From: Dermacentor variabilis | Lineage: Eukaryota > Arthropoda > Arachnida > Ixodida > Ixodidae | NCBI RefSeq assembly: GCF_050947875.1 | Contig: NW_027460291.1 | Location: 27,428,662 to 27,492,661 of the forward strand | DNA: 64,000 nt | Reading direction: 5' to 3' | In this document: in pieces, positions 22,182-32,321 of the stretch | Layout of the letters: each line of letters begins with the position of its first letter | How positions within the stretch are numbered: position 1 is the first letter of the stretch | Program-made: the position numbers and the translations under genes | Notes under the pieces: generated by a model | Seen by the model: only the letters and a program-made list of their open reading frames with translations | The model's database searches: none | Told to the model about the DNA's origin: nothing

Positions 22182-25100
22182 TCAACGTGGCGTTTCATGA
22201 ATGCTGGTTTTGAAGGTGTCGGTATCCAGGATGGCTGCAACGGTGGCGGGAAGGTGGTTCCAATCTTTGCTTGTGCTAGGGATGAATGCATTACTATAAA
22301 GTTTAGTACGTGAAGACGGCACAATAACTTTGAAACTATGGTCAGAGCGAGATGATATGTATGACGGTTGGGTGATAAGCTGTTCTTTCAACAAAGGGTT
22401 GTGGCGGTAGATTTTATGGAATAGCGAAAGGCGGAAGCATCTATGACGGAAAGAAAGTTCTGGCAAGTTAAGTGTTGTCTTCATTGAGGTAACGCTAGCA
22501 TGTCGGGAGTAGTTTGATAAGATGAAACGCGCTGCACGATTTTGAATGGCTTCTATGCTGTTTATAAGTGTAATGTTAGCCGGGTCCCAAATGGCGCATG
22601 CGTATTCTAGTTTGGAGCGAACTAATGTTTTGTAGAATAATAATAATAATATTTGGGGTTTTACGTGCCAAAACCACTTTCTGATTATGAGGCACGCCGT
22701 AGTGGAGGACTCCGGAAATTTTGACCACCTGGGGTTCTTTAACGTGCACCTAAATCTAAGCACACGGGTGTTTTCGCATTTCGCCCCCATCGAAATGCGG
22801 CCGCCGTGGCCGGGATTCGATCCCGCGACCTCGTGCTCAGCAGCCCAACACCATAGCCACTGAGCAACCACGGCGGGTAATGTTTTGTAGAGAATTAGTT
22901 TCAGTGAAAATGGAGCGGATGAGAAGTTTCGGCGCAAATAGCCCCACATGCGATTGGCATTGCTACATATAATGTCGACATGCATGTGCCAGGAAAGGTT
23001 GCTGGTGATGTTTAGTCCAAGGTATTTGTACGACGAGACAACTGAGAGAGGGCTATTATTCAGGAAATATGTATGCAGATTAGTAGTATTAGTACGCTGT
23101 GATACCCGCATGCATTTACATTTGCTTAAGTTAAGCTTCATAGACCACTTGTTACACCATAACAGAAAGTTATTAATGTCGTCTTGGAGTTTACGAGAAT
23201 CATTGAGGTCAGTAATTTTATGATATATAACGCAGTCATCAGCAAAAAGTCTCATAGTTGAAAATTTCACACAGGAAGCAAGATCATTCATATAGATTAG
23301 AAAAAGTAGAGGACCGAGAACCGACCCTTGCGGCACGCCTGGCGTTACCGCGAGGGGCGCAGACGACGAATTGTTAGCGATTACGTATTGTGTTCTATCA
23401 GCAAGAAAGTTTTTAATCCAGTCCAGTACTAGCGGGTCAATGTTAAGAAGACTAAGTTTATAGATTAGTAGGTTATGGGATACGGTATCGAAGGCTTTAG
23501 CAAAATCGATAAAGATGCAATCGGTGTCAAATCCTAAGTCGGTGTTAGAAAAGAGGTCGTTAGTAAAGCAAGCTAGTTGCGTTTCGCAGGAGAAGGATTT
23601 CCTAAAGCCATGCTGACTGTTGATAAAAAAAAGAGTTCGTCTCAAGAAAATCAACTATGTGGGAATATAATATGTGCTCCAGAATCTTACAGGGAATGCT
23701 GGTTAGTTATATGGGACGGTAGTTTTCGGGAGAATGTGTGTTACCTGATTTGTGAACAGGAACCACCTTCCCCACCTTCCAGTCGCTTGGTAGTGATGAG
23801 CAGTGTAATGATTGTTGGACTATCCTAGAAAGAATAATTGATGAATACAGTTCAATACACTTTAGTATTTTTGAATTAATTTCATCTGAACCCGCCGAAG
23901 AAGATATTTTCAAATTACCGATTAGGTTTCTAATGCCCACCCAGTCTATAAGAATTGAATCCATTGGGGTATCATAAACTGTCGGTGGAGGTGGCAAAAG
24001 CATGGGTACAGCGTCATGAAAAAAGGAAGCAAAGATATTATTAAAAATTGTGCAACAATGATCAGTTTGAACAGGGGTGTTAGACTGGGACAACTGTATT
24101 GCGGCTGGTGTATTACCACGAACAACATTCCAGAATTTACGTGGGTTGACATGTAAGTATGATGGTAATGTAATGTTGAAAAAGGTTTGCTTAGCTTGGG
24201 AAATAGCGCTACAATATTCATCGTTGATGCGGTGATATTCGGACCAACGAATCGGGTTGTTAGTTTTTTGCGGAACGAAATAACCGTTTTTTCTTGTTCC
24301 GAAGACGGCGCAAGGCGGCCGTAAACCAAGGCGACTGGGGATTACAGTGTACTTTTCGTTGTGGAACATATTTTCGAATTATGAATAACAGTTTGCATTT
24401 ATAAAGGGTCCAGTTTTCTTCAAGTGTTCGTTGGTCGAAATCGGGCATCACTGCATCCATAAAATGCTCCATTTCTTGCGTAATTGCGGGAATATCAGCT
24501 TTGAAATAATCGCGAATTGTCTTAACTTTCTTTGTGTAAGAAGAGTGTTTTTAAATCAAACTGCAGCAATGAATGATCACTTATCCCAGGAAGATACGTT
24601 AAGGAGGAAACTAGGTCGGGGGCAGTAAACAGCACTAGGTCAAGTGTGTTAGAAGATGTTGGAGTGACTCGGGTTGGTTTGTGGACCAGCTGTGTTAAGT
24701 AGAAGTCAAAGCACAAATTTAAGAATTCAATGGACTCGGCTGAAGTACGTTTAAAATTAACACAGTCAATCTCCCATATTATATCTGGAAAATTAAAGTC
24801 CCCCAAAATAAGTAACGGAGAGTTGGCAAACCTAACAATCAATTTGTTAAGGACATCATGGAAATCTGCAGAAAATGTAGAGGACGAATTTGGTGGTCTA
24901 TAACAGGCACAGAATATAAAGGGACGGTCTCAAATGCTCACGCGCACACAGACTAATTCTAGGGGTGATGTAATGTCAATAACAGATGAATTTAGGTTAT
25001 CTTTGATGGCAATCAAAACGCCCCCTCCTGACCGGATATCGCGGTCACACCTGTAGATGTTATAAGCACTTTCGCAGTCGAATATTTCACTGTTCTTTAT

Positions 25101-25250
25101 TTTCGCGGGAAGCCAAGTTTCAGTAAGAACAATGACGTCAGGGGAGCAAGAATCGATAGTTGAAGATAAAGCTGTTCGCTTGTTGGAAACGCTACGCACA
25201 TTAGTGAAAAGAACAGACACGCTATTTTGACAAGGTCGACTCGAAGATAG
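22182..25250 (-). pseudogene. CR1-like ORF2: endonuclease and reverse transcriptase
   Basis: Reading starts right after the ORF1 stop. No ATG precedes the endonuclease, whose first conserved residues are VLFTNVRSVSNK (25220 on). The endonuclease has LTETWLP, a TGA at 24928-24930, then LILGDFNFPDI and GISDHSLL in the same frame. Frame changes lie near 24520 and 24370. RT follows: GKVVPVHKSG and ENYRPI up to 23707, then a 490-codon frame (23654-22182) with IFIDFAKAFDTV, PGVPQGSVLGP and the active-site motif FADD. A SINE is inserted in frame after LILYKT. No RNase H is present. Confidence 0.85.
22623..22891 (-). mobile_element. Ruka-type tRNA-derived SINE with 14-bp target duplication
   Basis: Body at 22637-22877 on the minus strand. 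The head near 22877 has an A box (TTGCTCAGTGG) and a B box (GGATCGAATCC), and the tail is an AATATTATTATT run. TAATGTTTTGTAGA flanks it at 22623-22636 and 22878-22891. The sequence matches the Ruka SINE type known from hard ticks by its tRNA head and its TCAGAAAGTGGTTTTGGCAC tail block. It sits in the CR1-like ORF2 and, by length and lack of stops, keeps that frame open. Confidence 0.9.
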
Positions 25251-26216
25251 CTATGCAGAATGAGAGGAAGGATATATAGGACCTGTGGCATCGATATTTA
25301 CTTCAGCGGCGAAATCGAAAGAATGAAGTTCGCAGATAGTATCGGTGACAGAAGAATACACATAGGTTTTCTTGTTCATGACTAATTTATTTGTCCGCAA
25401 AGAAAATGATTGCCCGCTAGCTTTTCCGAATTCAATTAGTTTCTTTCGAGATTTGCGTGTAGCCCTGCAGAAATCTTCTCCCACCGATACTTTTGTGGCC
25501 TTTAGTAGGCCTTTCAGTGACAGGATCTTTTCTCTTGTTTTGAATGATGAAAACTTGATAATAATGGAGCAAGTCTTGCCGACCACAAAAGAGCCAAGAC
25601 GATGTGCCCTAGCAGTCGCTTCAGCAGATATGTCTAATTTTAGATGGTTTTTAATAAGATCGCGCACGAGGATTTCAGTTTGTGCCCATGTTTCCGAAGC
25701 GTTATCAACAACCCCATAGAACAAAAGGTTGTCCCTCCGGGATCGATCCCCCAAGTCGTCAAGCCTTGATTTTAATTCAGAGTTTTCGGTACTAATGGCA
25801 GTAGTAACTATTTTGGATATGTCCGAGGGAGGCGTGGAAGATTGAAGTGTTTCCACAACTGTTTCAAGGGTTAGCAATCTGGTTGACAGGTCCGACACTT
25901 TATTAGTGAGGGCTTCTTGGGTTGCTTGAAGTTCCGAAAAGGAACGCATTACGTCTTCATGACGGGACTCAGCTAAAGCAGATAAAGCAGCAATGGCAGC
26001 AAGGACTGGGTTAGTTGCATCATCAGGCCCAGGATTCAACTCTACATCCCCGCAGAGAACGAGTAGTTTAGAAACGTGCGCACAATCACAAAAAATGGTA
26101 TATAACACACTCGGGCACGGCAGGAGCAGCAAAAAGACGTTATTTGAACGATTGCAATGCAGTGATGGACTGCCACTAACCTGCACATAGAAGGAGACAT
26201 TGAGCGGCGAGCGCAT
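25251..26216 (-). CDS. CR1-like ORF1 with N-terminal 2A ribosome-skipping motif
   Basis: Chosen start is ATG at 26216-26214, in context GCCAAAATGC, giving 321 residues; the frame is open further upstream into gypsy-2. Residues 1-55 begin MRSPLNVSFYVQ and include a hydrophobic stretch (VFLLLLPCPSVLYTIF). Next comes LCGDVELNPGP, a canonical 2A core (DxExNPGP), with Gly-Pro at 26025-26030. After it lies a coiled coil (about residues 75-150, heptad Leu/Val) and an RRM-like ORF1 domain (RRDNLLFYGV, ARAHRLGSF, VSVGEDFCRATR). 2A motifs make the ribosome skip the Gly-Pro bond, so ORF1 would be released separately from a hydrophobic leader of about 60 residues. The frame is intact. Confidence 0.85.
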   Translation of the reverse strand: MRSPLNVSFYVQVSGSPSLHCNRSNNVFLLLLPCPSVLYTIFCDCAHVSKLLVLCGDVELNPGPDDATNPVLAAIAALSALAESRHEDVMRSFSELQATQEALTNKVSDLSTRLLTLETVVETLQSSTPPSDISKIVTTAISTENSELKSRLDDLGDRSRRDNLLFYGVVDNASETWAQTEILVRDLIKNHLKLDISAEATARAHRLGSFVVGKTCSIIIKFSSFKTREKILSLKGLLKATKVSVGEDFCRATRKSRKKLIEFGKASGQSFSLRTNKLVMNKKTYVYSSVTDTICELHSFDFAAEVNIDATGPIYPSSHSA

Positions 26217-26502
26217 TTTGGCTGCTCCTCCATGCCCACTGAAGGCGGCTAGGCCGTGCCAGTCCTTTAAGTAGTGGCACCGTTGTGACGTTGCGTGTGA
26301 CGTGTTGAAGCGGGAGGCGTGGCCGGTCTCATGGCCATGACGACCGCAGAACCCACACTGCTCGGCTGATGTCGAAGATGGAAGCACTCGTGCGTGATGG
26401 AAGCTTGTGGTACCGAGCATAGCGATCCGCCAAAGAAGAAAATCTGCACATAGAAGGAGACATAGAGCGGCGAGCGCATTTTGGCTGCTCCTCCGTGCCC
26501 AA
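26180..26502 (-). repeat. Duplicated 60-base module at the 5' end of the CR1-like LINE
   Basis: The block at 26180-26240 (start of ORF1, on the minus strand GGAGCAGCCAAAATGCGCTC) recurs at 26443-26502 with few differences, 263 bases upstream. Both copies carry the ATG and the following MRSPL codons and end GTGCAG. In the proximal copy GTGCAG is followed by GTTAGT, which resembles a splice donor. The distal ATG opens a different, short frame. The duplication may be a repeated promoter/leader unit. Confidence 0.65.
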
Positions 26503-26545
26503 GGGCATCTATCGCTGAAAGTGTCGACAAATGCTAGCGTCAATG

Positions 26546-26690
26546 TTCCTTCTATTGCGACTTCAATAACGTTCTTCGGGGAAGTGTGAGGCCTGATACA
26601 TTTCGCTGGCACCGCAGTTCTCGCCTCCTGAACTGCGATATTTAGTTTTCCTGGCGCAAAGGGCTCCGACGCCGAAGATTAAGGCAAATA
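26546..26690 (-). pseudogene. Gypsy-2 gag-protease junction fragment
   Basis: Minus-strand translation gives PFAPGKLNIAVQEAR, then PHTSPKNVIEVAIEG and LTLAFVDT, the start of a retroviral-type protease up to the DT of DTG. It is joined in frame to CR1-like 5' sequence, giving a chimeric 453-codon open frame (26612-25251). To the right it stops at LINE copy 2 without an LTR. Confidence 0.7.
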
Positions 26691-28204
26691 AAGCATTGAA
26701 TGTCCTCGAAGTTTTATCTCATAAGCACTGGGGTTCCGACCGAACGTGTCTTTTACGTATTTACCGGTCTCTTGTGTGTAGCCTTTTAGACTACGGCTCC
26801 GTGGTTTGCGGCTCAGCTAGACAGTCCTACATCCAACGACTTCATCCAGTACATAACCTTGGACTGCGACTGGCAAGTGGTGCCTACAGAACGTCACCTA
26901 TTCAAAGTTTATACGTTGAGTGTAATGAACCCCCATTACAGCAGCGCAGAGCATTACTCACCTTCTCATACGTACTCAGAATTCAGTCATCACCGCAACA
27001 CATATGCTACAACATCCTCACACAATGCAACTCACGCTTAAACTATACAAATAAACCGACCATGATTAGGTCACTTGTCCTACGGTATGAGCAATATTGT
27101 CGAGATTATGACATTCCTCTTGAAGTCCTCCAAATTTCCAAAAAACTACAACGGTTGCTCCCCTGGTACAATTTCACATAGTCATGTGACTGGACGTTAA
27201 CACATCTAAAGAAAAGACACCCCACACGAACACATATACAAGAATTCCGTGCACTTCAGGACAAACATCAAAATAACACGAAATATTACACCGATGGCTC
27301 TAAAACAAAATAACACGCGGGGGGGGGGGCATACCGGAAAATTGGGAAACAAGTATTCGATCGCCACAACGCCCATCTGTTTTCACGGTCCAAGTTTAAG
27401 CTATACGGGTTGTTGTTAAAAAGATTGTCACTGCTAACCACAAAAATGCAGACATATACACTGATTCTTTAAGCACACTGAAAGCTCTATATCTGAAGTC
27501 TGAGTGTGAACCCCTGATAGGAGATATTTTAAGCATGGTGGCTCTTAACAAATATGGCAGGTCAATTCGTTTCTGCTGGGTTCCAAGCCATGTTGGGATA
27601 CCGGGTAACGAAGCAGCTGATAGATGTGCATCAATGACAGCGTACAAAGAGATAACAAACACAACACTTGCATATAAAGATAGCATCCGTACGATTAGAA
27701 AAGCCTTAACGGCAAAATGGCAACGCGAATGGGACCGTTGTGCCGACGACACGCTACATCTCACTAAACCCATAGTTGGCGAGTGGAGTCATGTTATCAT
27801 CAGGAGCGGTTCATCGAAGTAGTTATGCCAACTACGCATTGGGCACACACACCTCACACACAATTTACTGACGAAAGAAGACACACCCACACGCGAGAAA
27901 TGTCAAGAGCCACTAACAGTTACGCACATATTACTGACATGTACACATATTGAATCACACAGACGAGCACGTTTGCACAAATTATATCAACTACACATAC
28001 CTTTACACCCTGCTCTAATTTTAGATGATGATCCGCTAGTCCCATTATATGACGTGTGTAAATTTTCAGACGACACCAGATTTTTACATAAAATATAGAT
28101 TATTAACACAGCCTTCTCCTTGATAAACTGGATTTGAAAACACATCGTGTTTGGCGCAGCATAGCCTTCGCCGCTTTTGCGCCATTAAAACCTATTTAAC
28201 TAAC
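26691..28204 (+). pseudogene. LINE copy 2 ORF2, RT C-terminus, RNase H and 3' UTR
   Basis: A 161-codon frame (26696-27181) resumes the RT C-terminus: LSHKHWGSDRTCLLRIYRSL, then GLRLASGAYRTSPIQSLYV. RNase H residues are readable as YYTDGSKT (about 27284), YTDSLSTLKAL and FCWVPSHVGIPGNEAADRCA (27535-27822). A C-terminal finger (CQEPLTVTHILLTC) and HIPLHPAL follow. The 3' UTR ends in the family stem at 28152-28184. Stops near 27310 and 27820 show the copy is dead. Confidence 0.8.
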
Positions 28205-29032
28205 ACTTGTAGCCAGTAGTACAATGGAAACAGCCACTTAGGTACTTTTCTGATGCCTAAAATATCTAAATTTCTGTGCTACCATGTACAGCCGCCGACT
28301 CCGGGGAGGCTCCTGGACCCAAGCCCCCTCCGGGGATTTCCTGGGGGGGGGGGGGGGGACTGAGCCCCCCCGCCCCACACACCTAAAATTTCATAACCAT
28401 AGCTTTGTCACCCACATCGTTTGAGGTTCCTTTTGTCTTTCCTCTACATTTTCACTTAAAATTTTACAGGGCTAATAGTTTACTGCATCATTGTTGGCGC
28501 GGACGTGCACGGCTTTTAATTCATACTTTCGCTTTATTTCTACAAATCCTGACAATAAGAGGACGCTTATATTAGAAGCACTAGCGGCGGCTGCCTCATC
28601 AGCATTTTCTCCCTTCAACATTGTTTTAGATTTTCCATGTAAAGATCACCCACATACACAATATATGTAAATATACATAAATGACAATGTTGATTTTTTT
28701 AAAGGACATGGAAGTAGCAAATTAGCGATTATTTCTAAAGGTATGCATAGCCTACGCATAGAGAATTAACATGCTCCTGTATGTTCACCACGCTTCAAAT
28801 TACTTTGCGTGCTTTCTTGATCATGAAAAAAACCTTTAGACTTCAGTGACCCCTTCGGCAAAGTCTTTTATCAACTGCATTTAAAATGCACGTGAATGTT
28901 GTGCGTCCCAGTATTGCTTCTCTTTCCTGTAAGCAGTGCTAACGACTCATGAAAGCAACACTTCTGATAATTTACAACATTAATTAGGTAGGGAAACATC
29001 GTCACCGGCATGCAAAGGCCGCAAATATATGC
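28205..29032. other. Interval without a recognised feature
   Basis: Begins with the right target duplication of copy 2 (28205-28214). It contains a G-run and C-rich patch (28300-28380) and AT-rich sequence. No coding signal or known repeat was seen. Confidence 0.5.
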
Positions 29033-29395
29033 ACGGTGTCCCAATTAACTATTATACACCAAGAGTTCAGAAAGAGCAATGCGTTACTCGAAGAAAACCT
29101 AGTGCACATTGTTTGCAGTACAGTGGAGTAGCTGCCAGTAAATTTTTGTTACTGAGATTTTATTAGGTAGTTGTAAATAATTGTCTAACTCGAAACGTAC
29201 AATATTACTTATCAAAGTATCAATAAAGTATTTGAAGGCAAAGCCAAGGGAAATCTAACTGCGGTATTTCCAGCGACGTACTAACTGCGTGCTAATTTTT
29301 CCTGACGGATAAATAAACCCCGCGAAATATGGAGAATACCGCATGACTGCGCTCCCACCCGGATCATGAAGTAGCGCCCTCGAACACGCTCCCTC
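29033..29395 (+). repeat. Left terminal inverted repeat of the mariner-like element
   Basis: Pairs with 32630-32989 in inverted orientation. Shared blocks include AAGAAAACCTAGTGCACATTG against a close reverse complement, TTACTGAGATTT, GCGACGTACT and AGTAGCGCCCTC. Confidence 0.7.
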
Positions 29396-29716
29396 TGAGT
29401 TACCCAAAACGAAATAAGGAAATAAACAAAAACGTGGTGGTTAAGCTAGTGCCTTATCTGCCGCGCTGCGGACGAAGAAGCTCGTCGAGTTTGGTGTTAG
29501 TTGGAAACAAGCTGTGGTAGCTGCTGTCTTAGCGTAGAAAAAATGCACGGATGTTTTTGTTTCCTGTTGTTTTTTGCCACAATACCTATCACCACAAAAG
29601 CAAATTGACCACTTCAGTGTGAAGGTTTAAAGGTGCGTTTTGTTTCGTCCCATTCGACATGTCTTTCCCTAATGAGCAGAACGTAAACATGGTCCTTGCC
29701 ATGGAATCTGCAAATG

Positions 29717-30800
29717 TCAACATCATCATCAGCCTGGTTAGGGCCACTGCAGGGCAAAGGCCTCTCCCATACTTCTCCAACTACCGCGGTCTGTACTAAT
29801 TGTGGTCATGTTGTCCCCGCAAAGTTCTTACTCTCTTCCGCCCACCTAACTTTCTGCCGCCCCTGCTACGCTTACCTTCCCTTGGAATCCAGTCCGTAAC
29901 CCTTAATGACCATCCCAACTCATTACATGTTCTGCCCATTCCCATTTCTTTCTTCATTTCAACTAAGATGTCATTAACTCGTGTTTGTTCCCTCACACAA
30001 TCTGCTCTTTTCTTATCCTTTAACGTTACACCTATCATTCTTCTTTCCATAGCTCGTTGCGTCATCCTCATTTTAAGTATAACCCTTTTCGTAAGCCTCA
30101 AAGTTTCTGCCCCGTACGTGAGTACTGGTAAGACACAGCTGTTATACACTTTTCTTTTCAGGGGTAAGGGAAACCTCCTGTTCATGATCTGAGAATGCCT
30201 GCCAAACGCACTCCAGCCCAATCTTATTCTTCCGATTATTTCAGTGTCATGATTCAGATCCGCGGTCACTACGTGCCCTAAGTTGTTTTCCCTTACCACT
30301 TCCAGTGCCTCACTACCTAAAGTAAACTGCTGTTATCTTACGAGACTTTTAAACATTGCTTTACTTTTCTGCAGATTAATTTTTAGACCCACCCTTCTGC
30401 TTCGCCTCTCCATGTGAATGAGCATGCATTGCAGTTGGTCCCCTGAGTTACTAAGCAAGGCAATGTCATCAGCGAACCGCAAGTTATTAAGGTATTCTCC
30501 ATTAACCCTTATCCCAATTCTTCCCAATCCAGGTCTCTGAACACTTCCTGTAAACACGCTGTGAATAGCATTGCATAGATGGTATCTCCCTGCCTGGCGC
30601 CTTTCTTTATTGTAATTTTGTTGCTTTCTTTATGGAGGACTACGGTGGCTGTGGAACCGATATAGATATCTTTCAGTATTTTTACATACGGCTCTTCTAC
30701 ACCCTGATTCCGTAATGCTTCCTTGACTGCTGAGATTCCGATTGAATCAAACGCTTTCTCGTAATTAATGAAGGCTATATGAAAGCTATATATGGCAACA
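29717..30800 (-). mobile_element. RTE-type LINE 3' fragment
   Basis: Minus strand. RT motifs: AFINYEKAFDSI (near 30770), GARQGD (near 30590), then NNLRFADDIALLS (about 30455-30495). The C-terminal tail is typical of RTE/BovB-like elements: YNSCVLPVLTYGAE, TQRAMERRMIGVTLKDKKR, REGKRSRGGR. The 3' end near 29717 has GCCTTTGCCCTGCAGTGGCC followed by a GATGATGATG tail. It is 5' truncated, as is usual for LINEs, and has frame shifts. No target duplication was found. Confidence 0.85.
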
Positions 30801-30829
30801 GGAAGGCCGCCAATATATATATATATTAG

Positions 30830-31775
30830 TCATGAAAGTGTGGCGGTAGACCAAACGCTTGTGCTATCATAAGAATTATGAAAACCTGAGACAAACTGGC
30901 AGCTTCAAGAAACCGCGGCGTAGTACTCCATATTTGAGTTCTAGCTATATACGCACGGATGTTCTAGCATTCATGAGCTCAAACTCTCATGTTAGCTTGC
31001 GGGGATGAGGCCGTCCAGGTACCAATTTCCAAGCCATCATTTAGGATGATTCAAAATGACTGTTTTTCACCCATACCACCTTAACCCGAACCAATACTTG
31101 GGAGATAGGCACCTGTAGAATTGTCACGATTTCTCAAATTAGGTCTTCACAAAATCCCATAAGTCACTGGACTTTTTGAGCAACATCATGCGCAGAGATG
31201 ACGCCAATTTTCGCAGAAACGCCTACGTAAATTTGCATAATACACGCTATTGGAGAGACTCCACTCTACACTGGGTAAAGCGTAATCGGCACCAGTGCCA
31301 GTGGTCGTTCGATTTGGGGTGCGTAATTCATGCCGCTGCTATAGTAAGTACCATCTTCTTCGATCGCACATTGACTGGGCTGCGTTACGTGAACGAAATC
31401 CTTCACTAACATGTGAATGAGTTTCTTAGAGAAGTCCCGCTGTCACGTCTCCAACTTCTTTGGTATCAGCAAGATGGAGCATCAGCACACAGCAGCAGCG
31501 GAGCATAAAACTGGCTGGATGCGATTTTTCATGCGTAATAGATTGCAGGACACGGGCCTGTAACTTATCCGGCTATAGGGTCCCCTAACCTCTCTCCACT
31601 CAATTTATTTCTTTGGGATCATGTGAATGATCGTGGTTACATGGTTGAGACGGACGTCGGGTTAGCTCAAGGCAAAAATAACGGATGTCTGCCGTATAAT
31701 TCCGGCGTCGGTCATCAAGAAAGCCACTGAAGATGTGGTAAAACGGACACAATACTGGCATAGCTGCAACACGTC
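30830..31775 (+). pseudogene. Mariner-family transposase remnant
   Basis: The N-terminal helix-turn-helix part is readable as TGSFKKPRRSTP and DVLAFMSSNSHVSLRG. The catalytic part follows: LSNIMRRDDANF (first Asp region), NLHNTRYWRDSTLHWVKR, IFFDRTLTGLRYVNEIL (31176-31409 open), LWYQQDGASAHS (second Asp), and SPNLSPLNLFLWD where active relatives have Asp rather than Asn. Transposase would bind the inverted repeats and cut at TA. Frame breaks and the missing third acidic residue show it is inactive. Confidence 0.75.
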
Positions 31776-31937
31776 CTCTAGGCTGGTATTCAACGGAGCT
31801 CACGAATTCATACATAATAAGGGCACACTGAAATCTGACTTTTCTCTTTTTTTTGTGTACAGACATTCTGGTTGCCAATTTGGCTCATTTAGAAGTGGTA
31901 GATTTGTAGCATTGCCATTTGTTGGGCGTGTTGGTAA

Positions 31938-32049
31938 ATTGAAAGCATATTTAGCGTCAGCAAACAAGGACGGAAGGGAGACAACACAAGCGCATTGTGT
32001 TGTCGTCTCCCTTCCGTCCTTGCTTGCTGGCGCTAAATATGCTTTCAAT
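31938..32049. repeat. 112-base near-perfect palindrome
   Basis: Left arm from 31938 (ATTGAAAGCATATTTAGCG) to about 31990 and its reverse complement ending at 32049 (CGCTAAATATGCTTTCAAT), with a loop of a few bases (GCGCA) and only minor mismatches. Each arm contains GACGGAAGGGAGACAAC. It lies between the transposase remnant and the right inverted repeat. Confidence 0.9.
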
Positions 32050-32321
32050 GGTACATTTGCTTTCTTGAATCCATCGCTTTTGCCTTTTCACTAACGTTGG
32101 TCGCTGCCTGAACCTGTTTTTGCAGCACGTATGCTTTCATGAAAAATAAAATGCTCACTTTAATTTGGCCTTGGTCGGAAGTAAATTTATGGCGCGAATT
32201 ATACCTTCGCGCACACTCTTTTGATGCGGTATCAGCAAAGCCGAAATTTTCAAACATTCTATGCCTATTCCATTGATTTTCGGATTTTGTGCGGGGTCCG
32301 AGCGGCACTTCGGCCGCGTTA

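Larger units (their letters stand above)
22076..26545 (-). mobile_element. CR1-like LINE inserted in gypsy-2 protease
   Basis: Minus-strand non-LTR element with a separate coiled-coil ORF1, an ORF2 of endonuclease plus RT and no RNase H, and a 3' end of short TAAATAAATGAATAAGTAAA-like repeats next to 22076. That layout is typical of the CR1/L2/Rex group. Gypsy-2 protease sequence lies on both sides. ATTTG occurs near both junctions but a clean target duplication is not clear, and some target bases were lost. The RT frame is interrupted by a SINE at 22637-22877. Confidence 0.8.
18542..26690 (-). mobile_element. Gypsy-2, Ty3/gypsy element split by a CR1-like LINE
   Basis: A minus-strand gypsy element. 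Its 3' LTR is at 18542-18677, then integrase, RNase H, RT and protease run to 22075. A CR1-like LINE occupies 22076-26545. A short gag/protease fragment follows at 26546-26690, ending in LINE copy 2. The fragment reads toward the protease start (AIEGTLTLAFVDT), confirming that both sides belong to one element. The gag and 5' LTR are missing at the right junction, so the element was 5' truncated or later deleted. It differs clearly from gypsy-1 in LTR and pol sequence. Confidence 0.8.
7635..28204 (+). mobile_element. I-superfamily LINE, copy 2, split by two gypsy elements
   Basis: The 5' UTR starts with CCCCCGCAGGGGCG. The 3' end has the stem TGGCGC (28152-28157) and GCGCCA (28179-28184) and stops near 28204. 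ACTTGTAG(CC) flanks both ends (7627-7634 and 28205-28214) as a target duplication, showing that the three LINE pieces (7635-9693, 17487-18541, about 26691-28204) are one insertion opened by later elements. The gypsy-1 junction restores the ORF2 frame when the element and one ATAT are removed. The copy belongs to a more diverged subfamily than copies 5, 6 and 8 and has many lesions. Confidence 0.85.

Noticed and set aside
22841..22877. A functional tRNA gene
   Set aside because: The A and B boxes belong to a SINE head. No full tRNA cloverleaf is present and the SINE tail and target duplication are clear.
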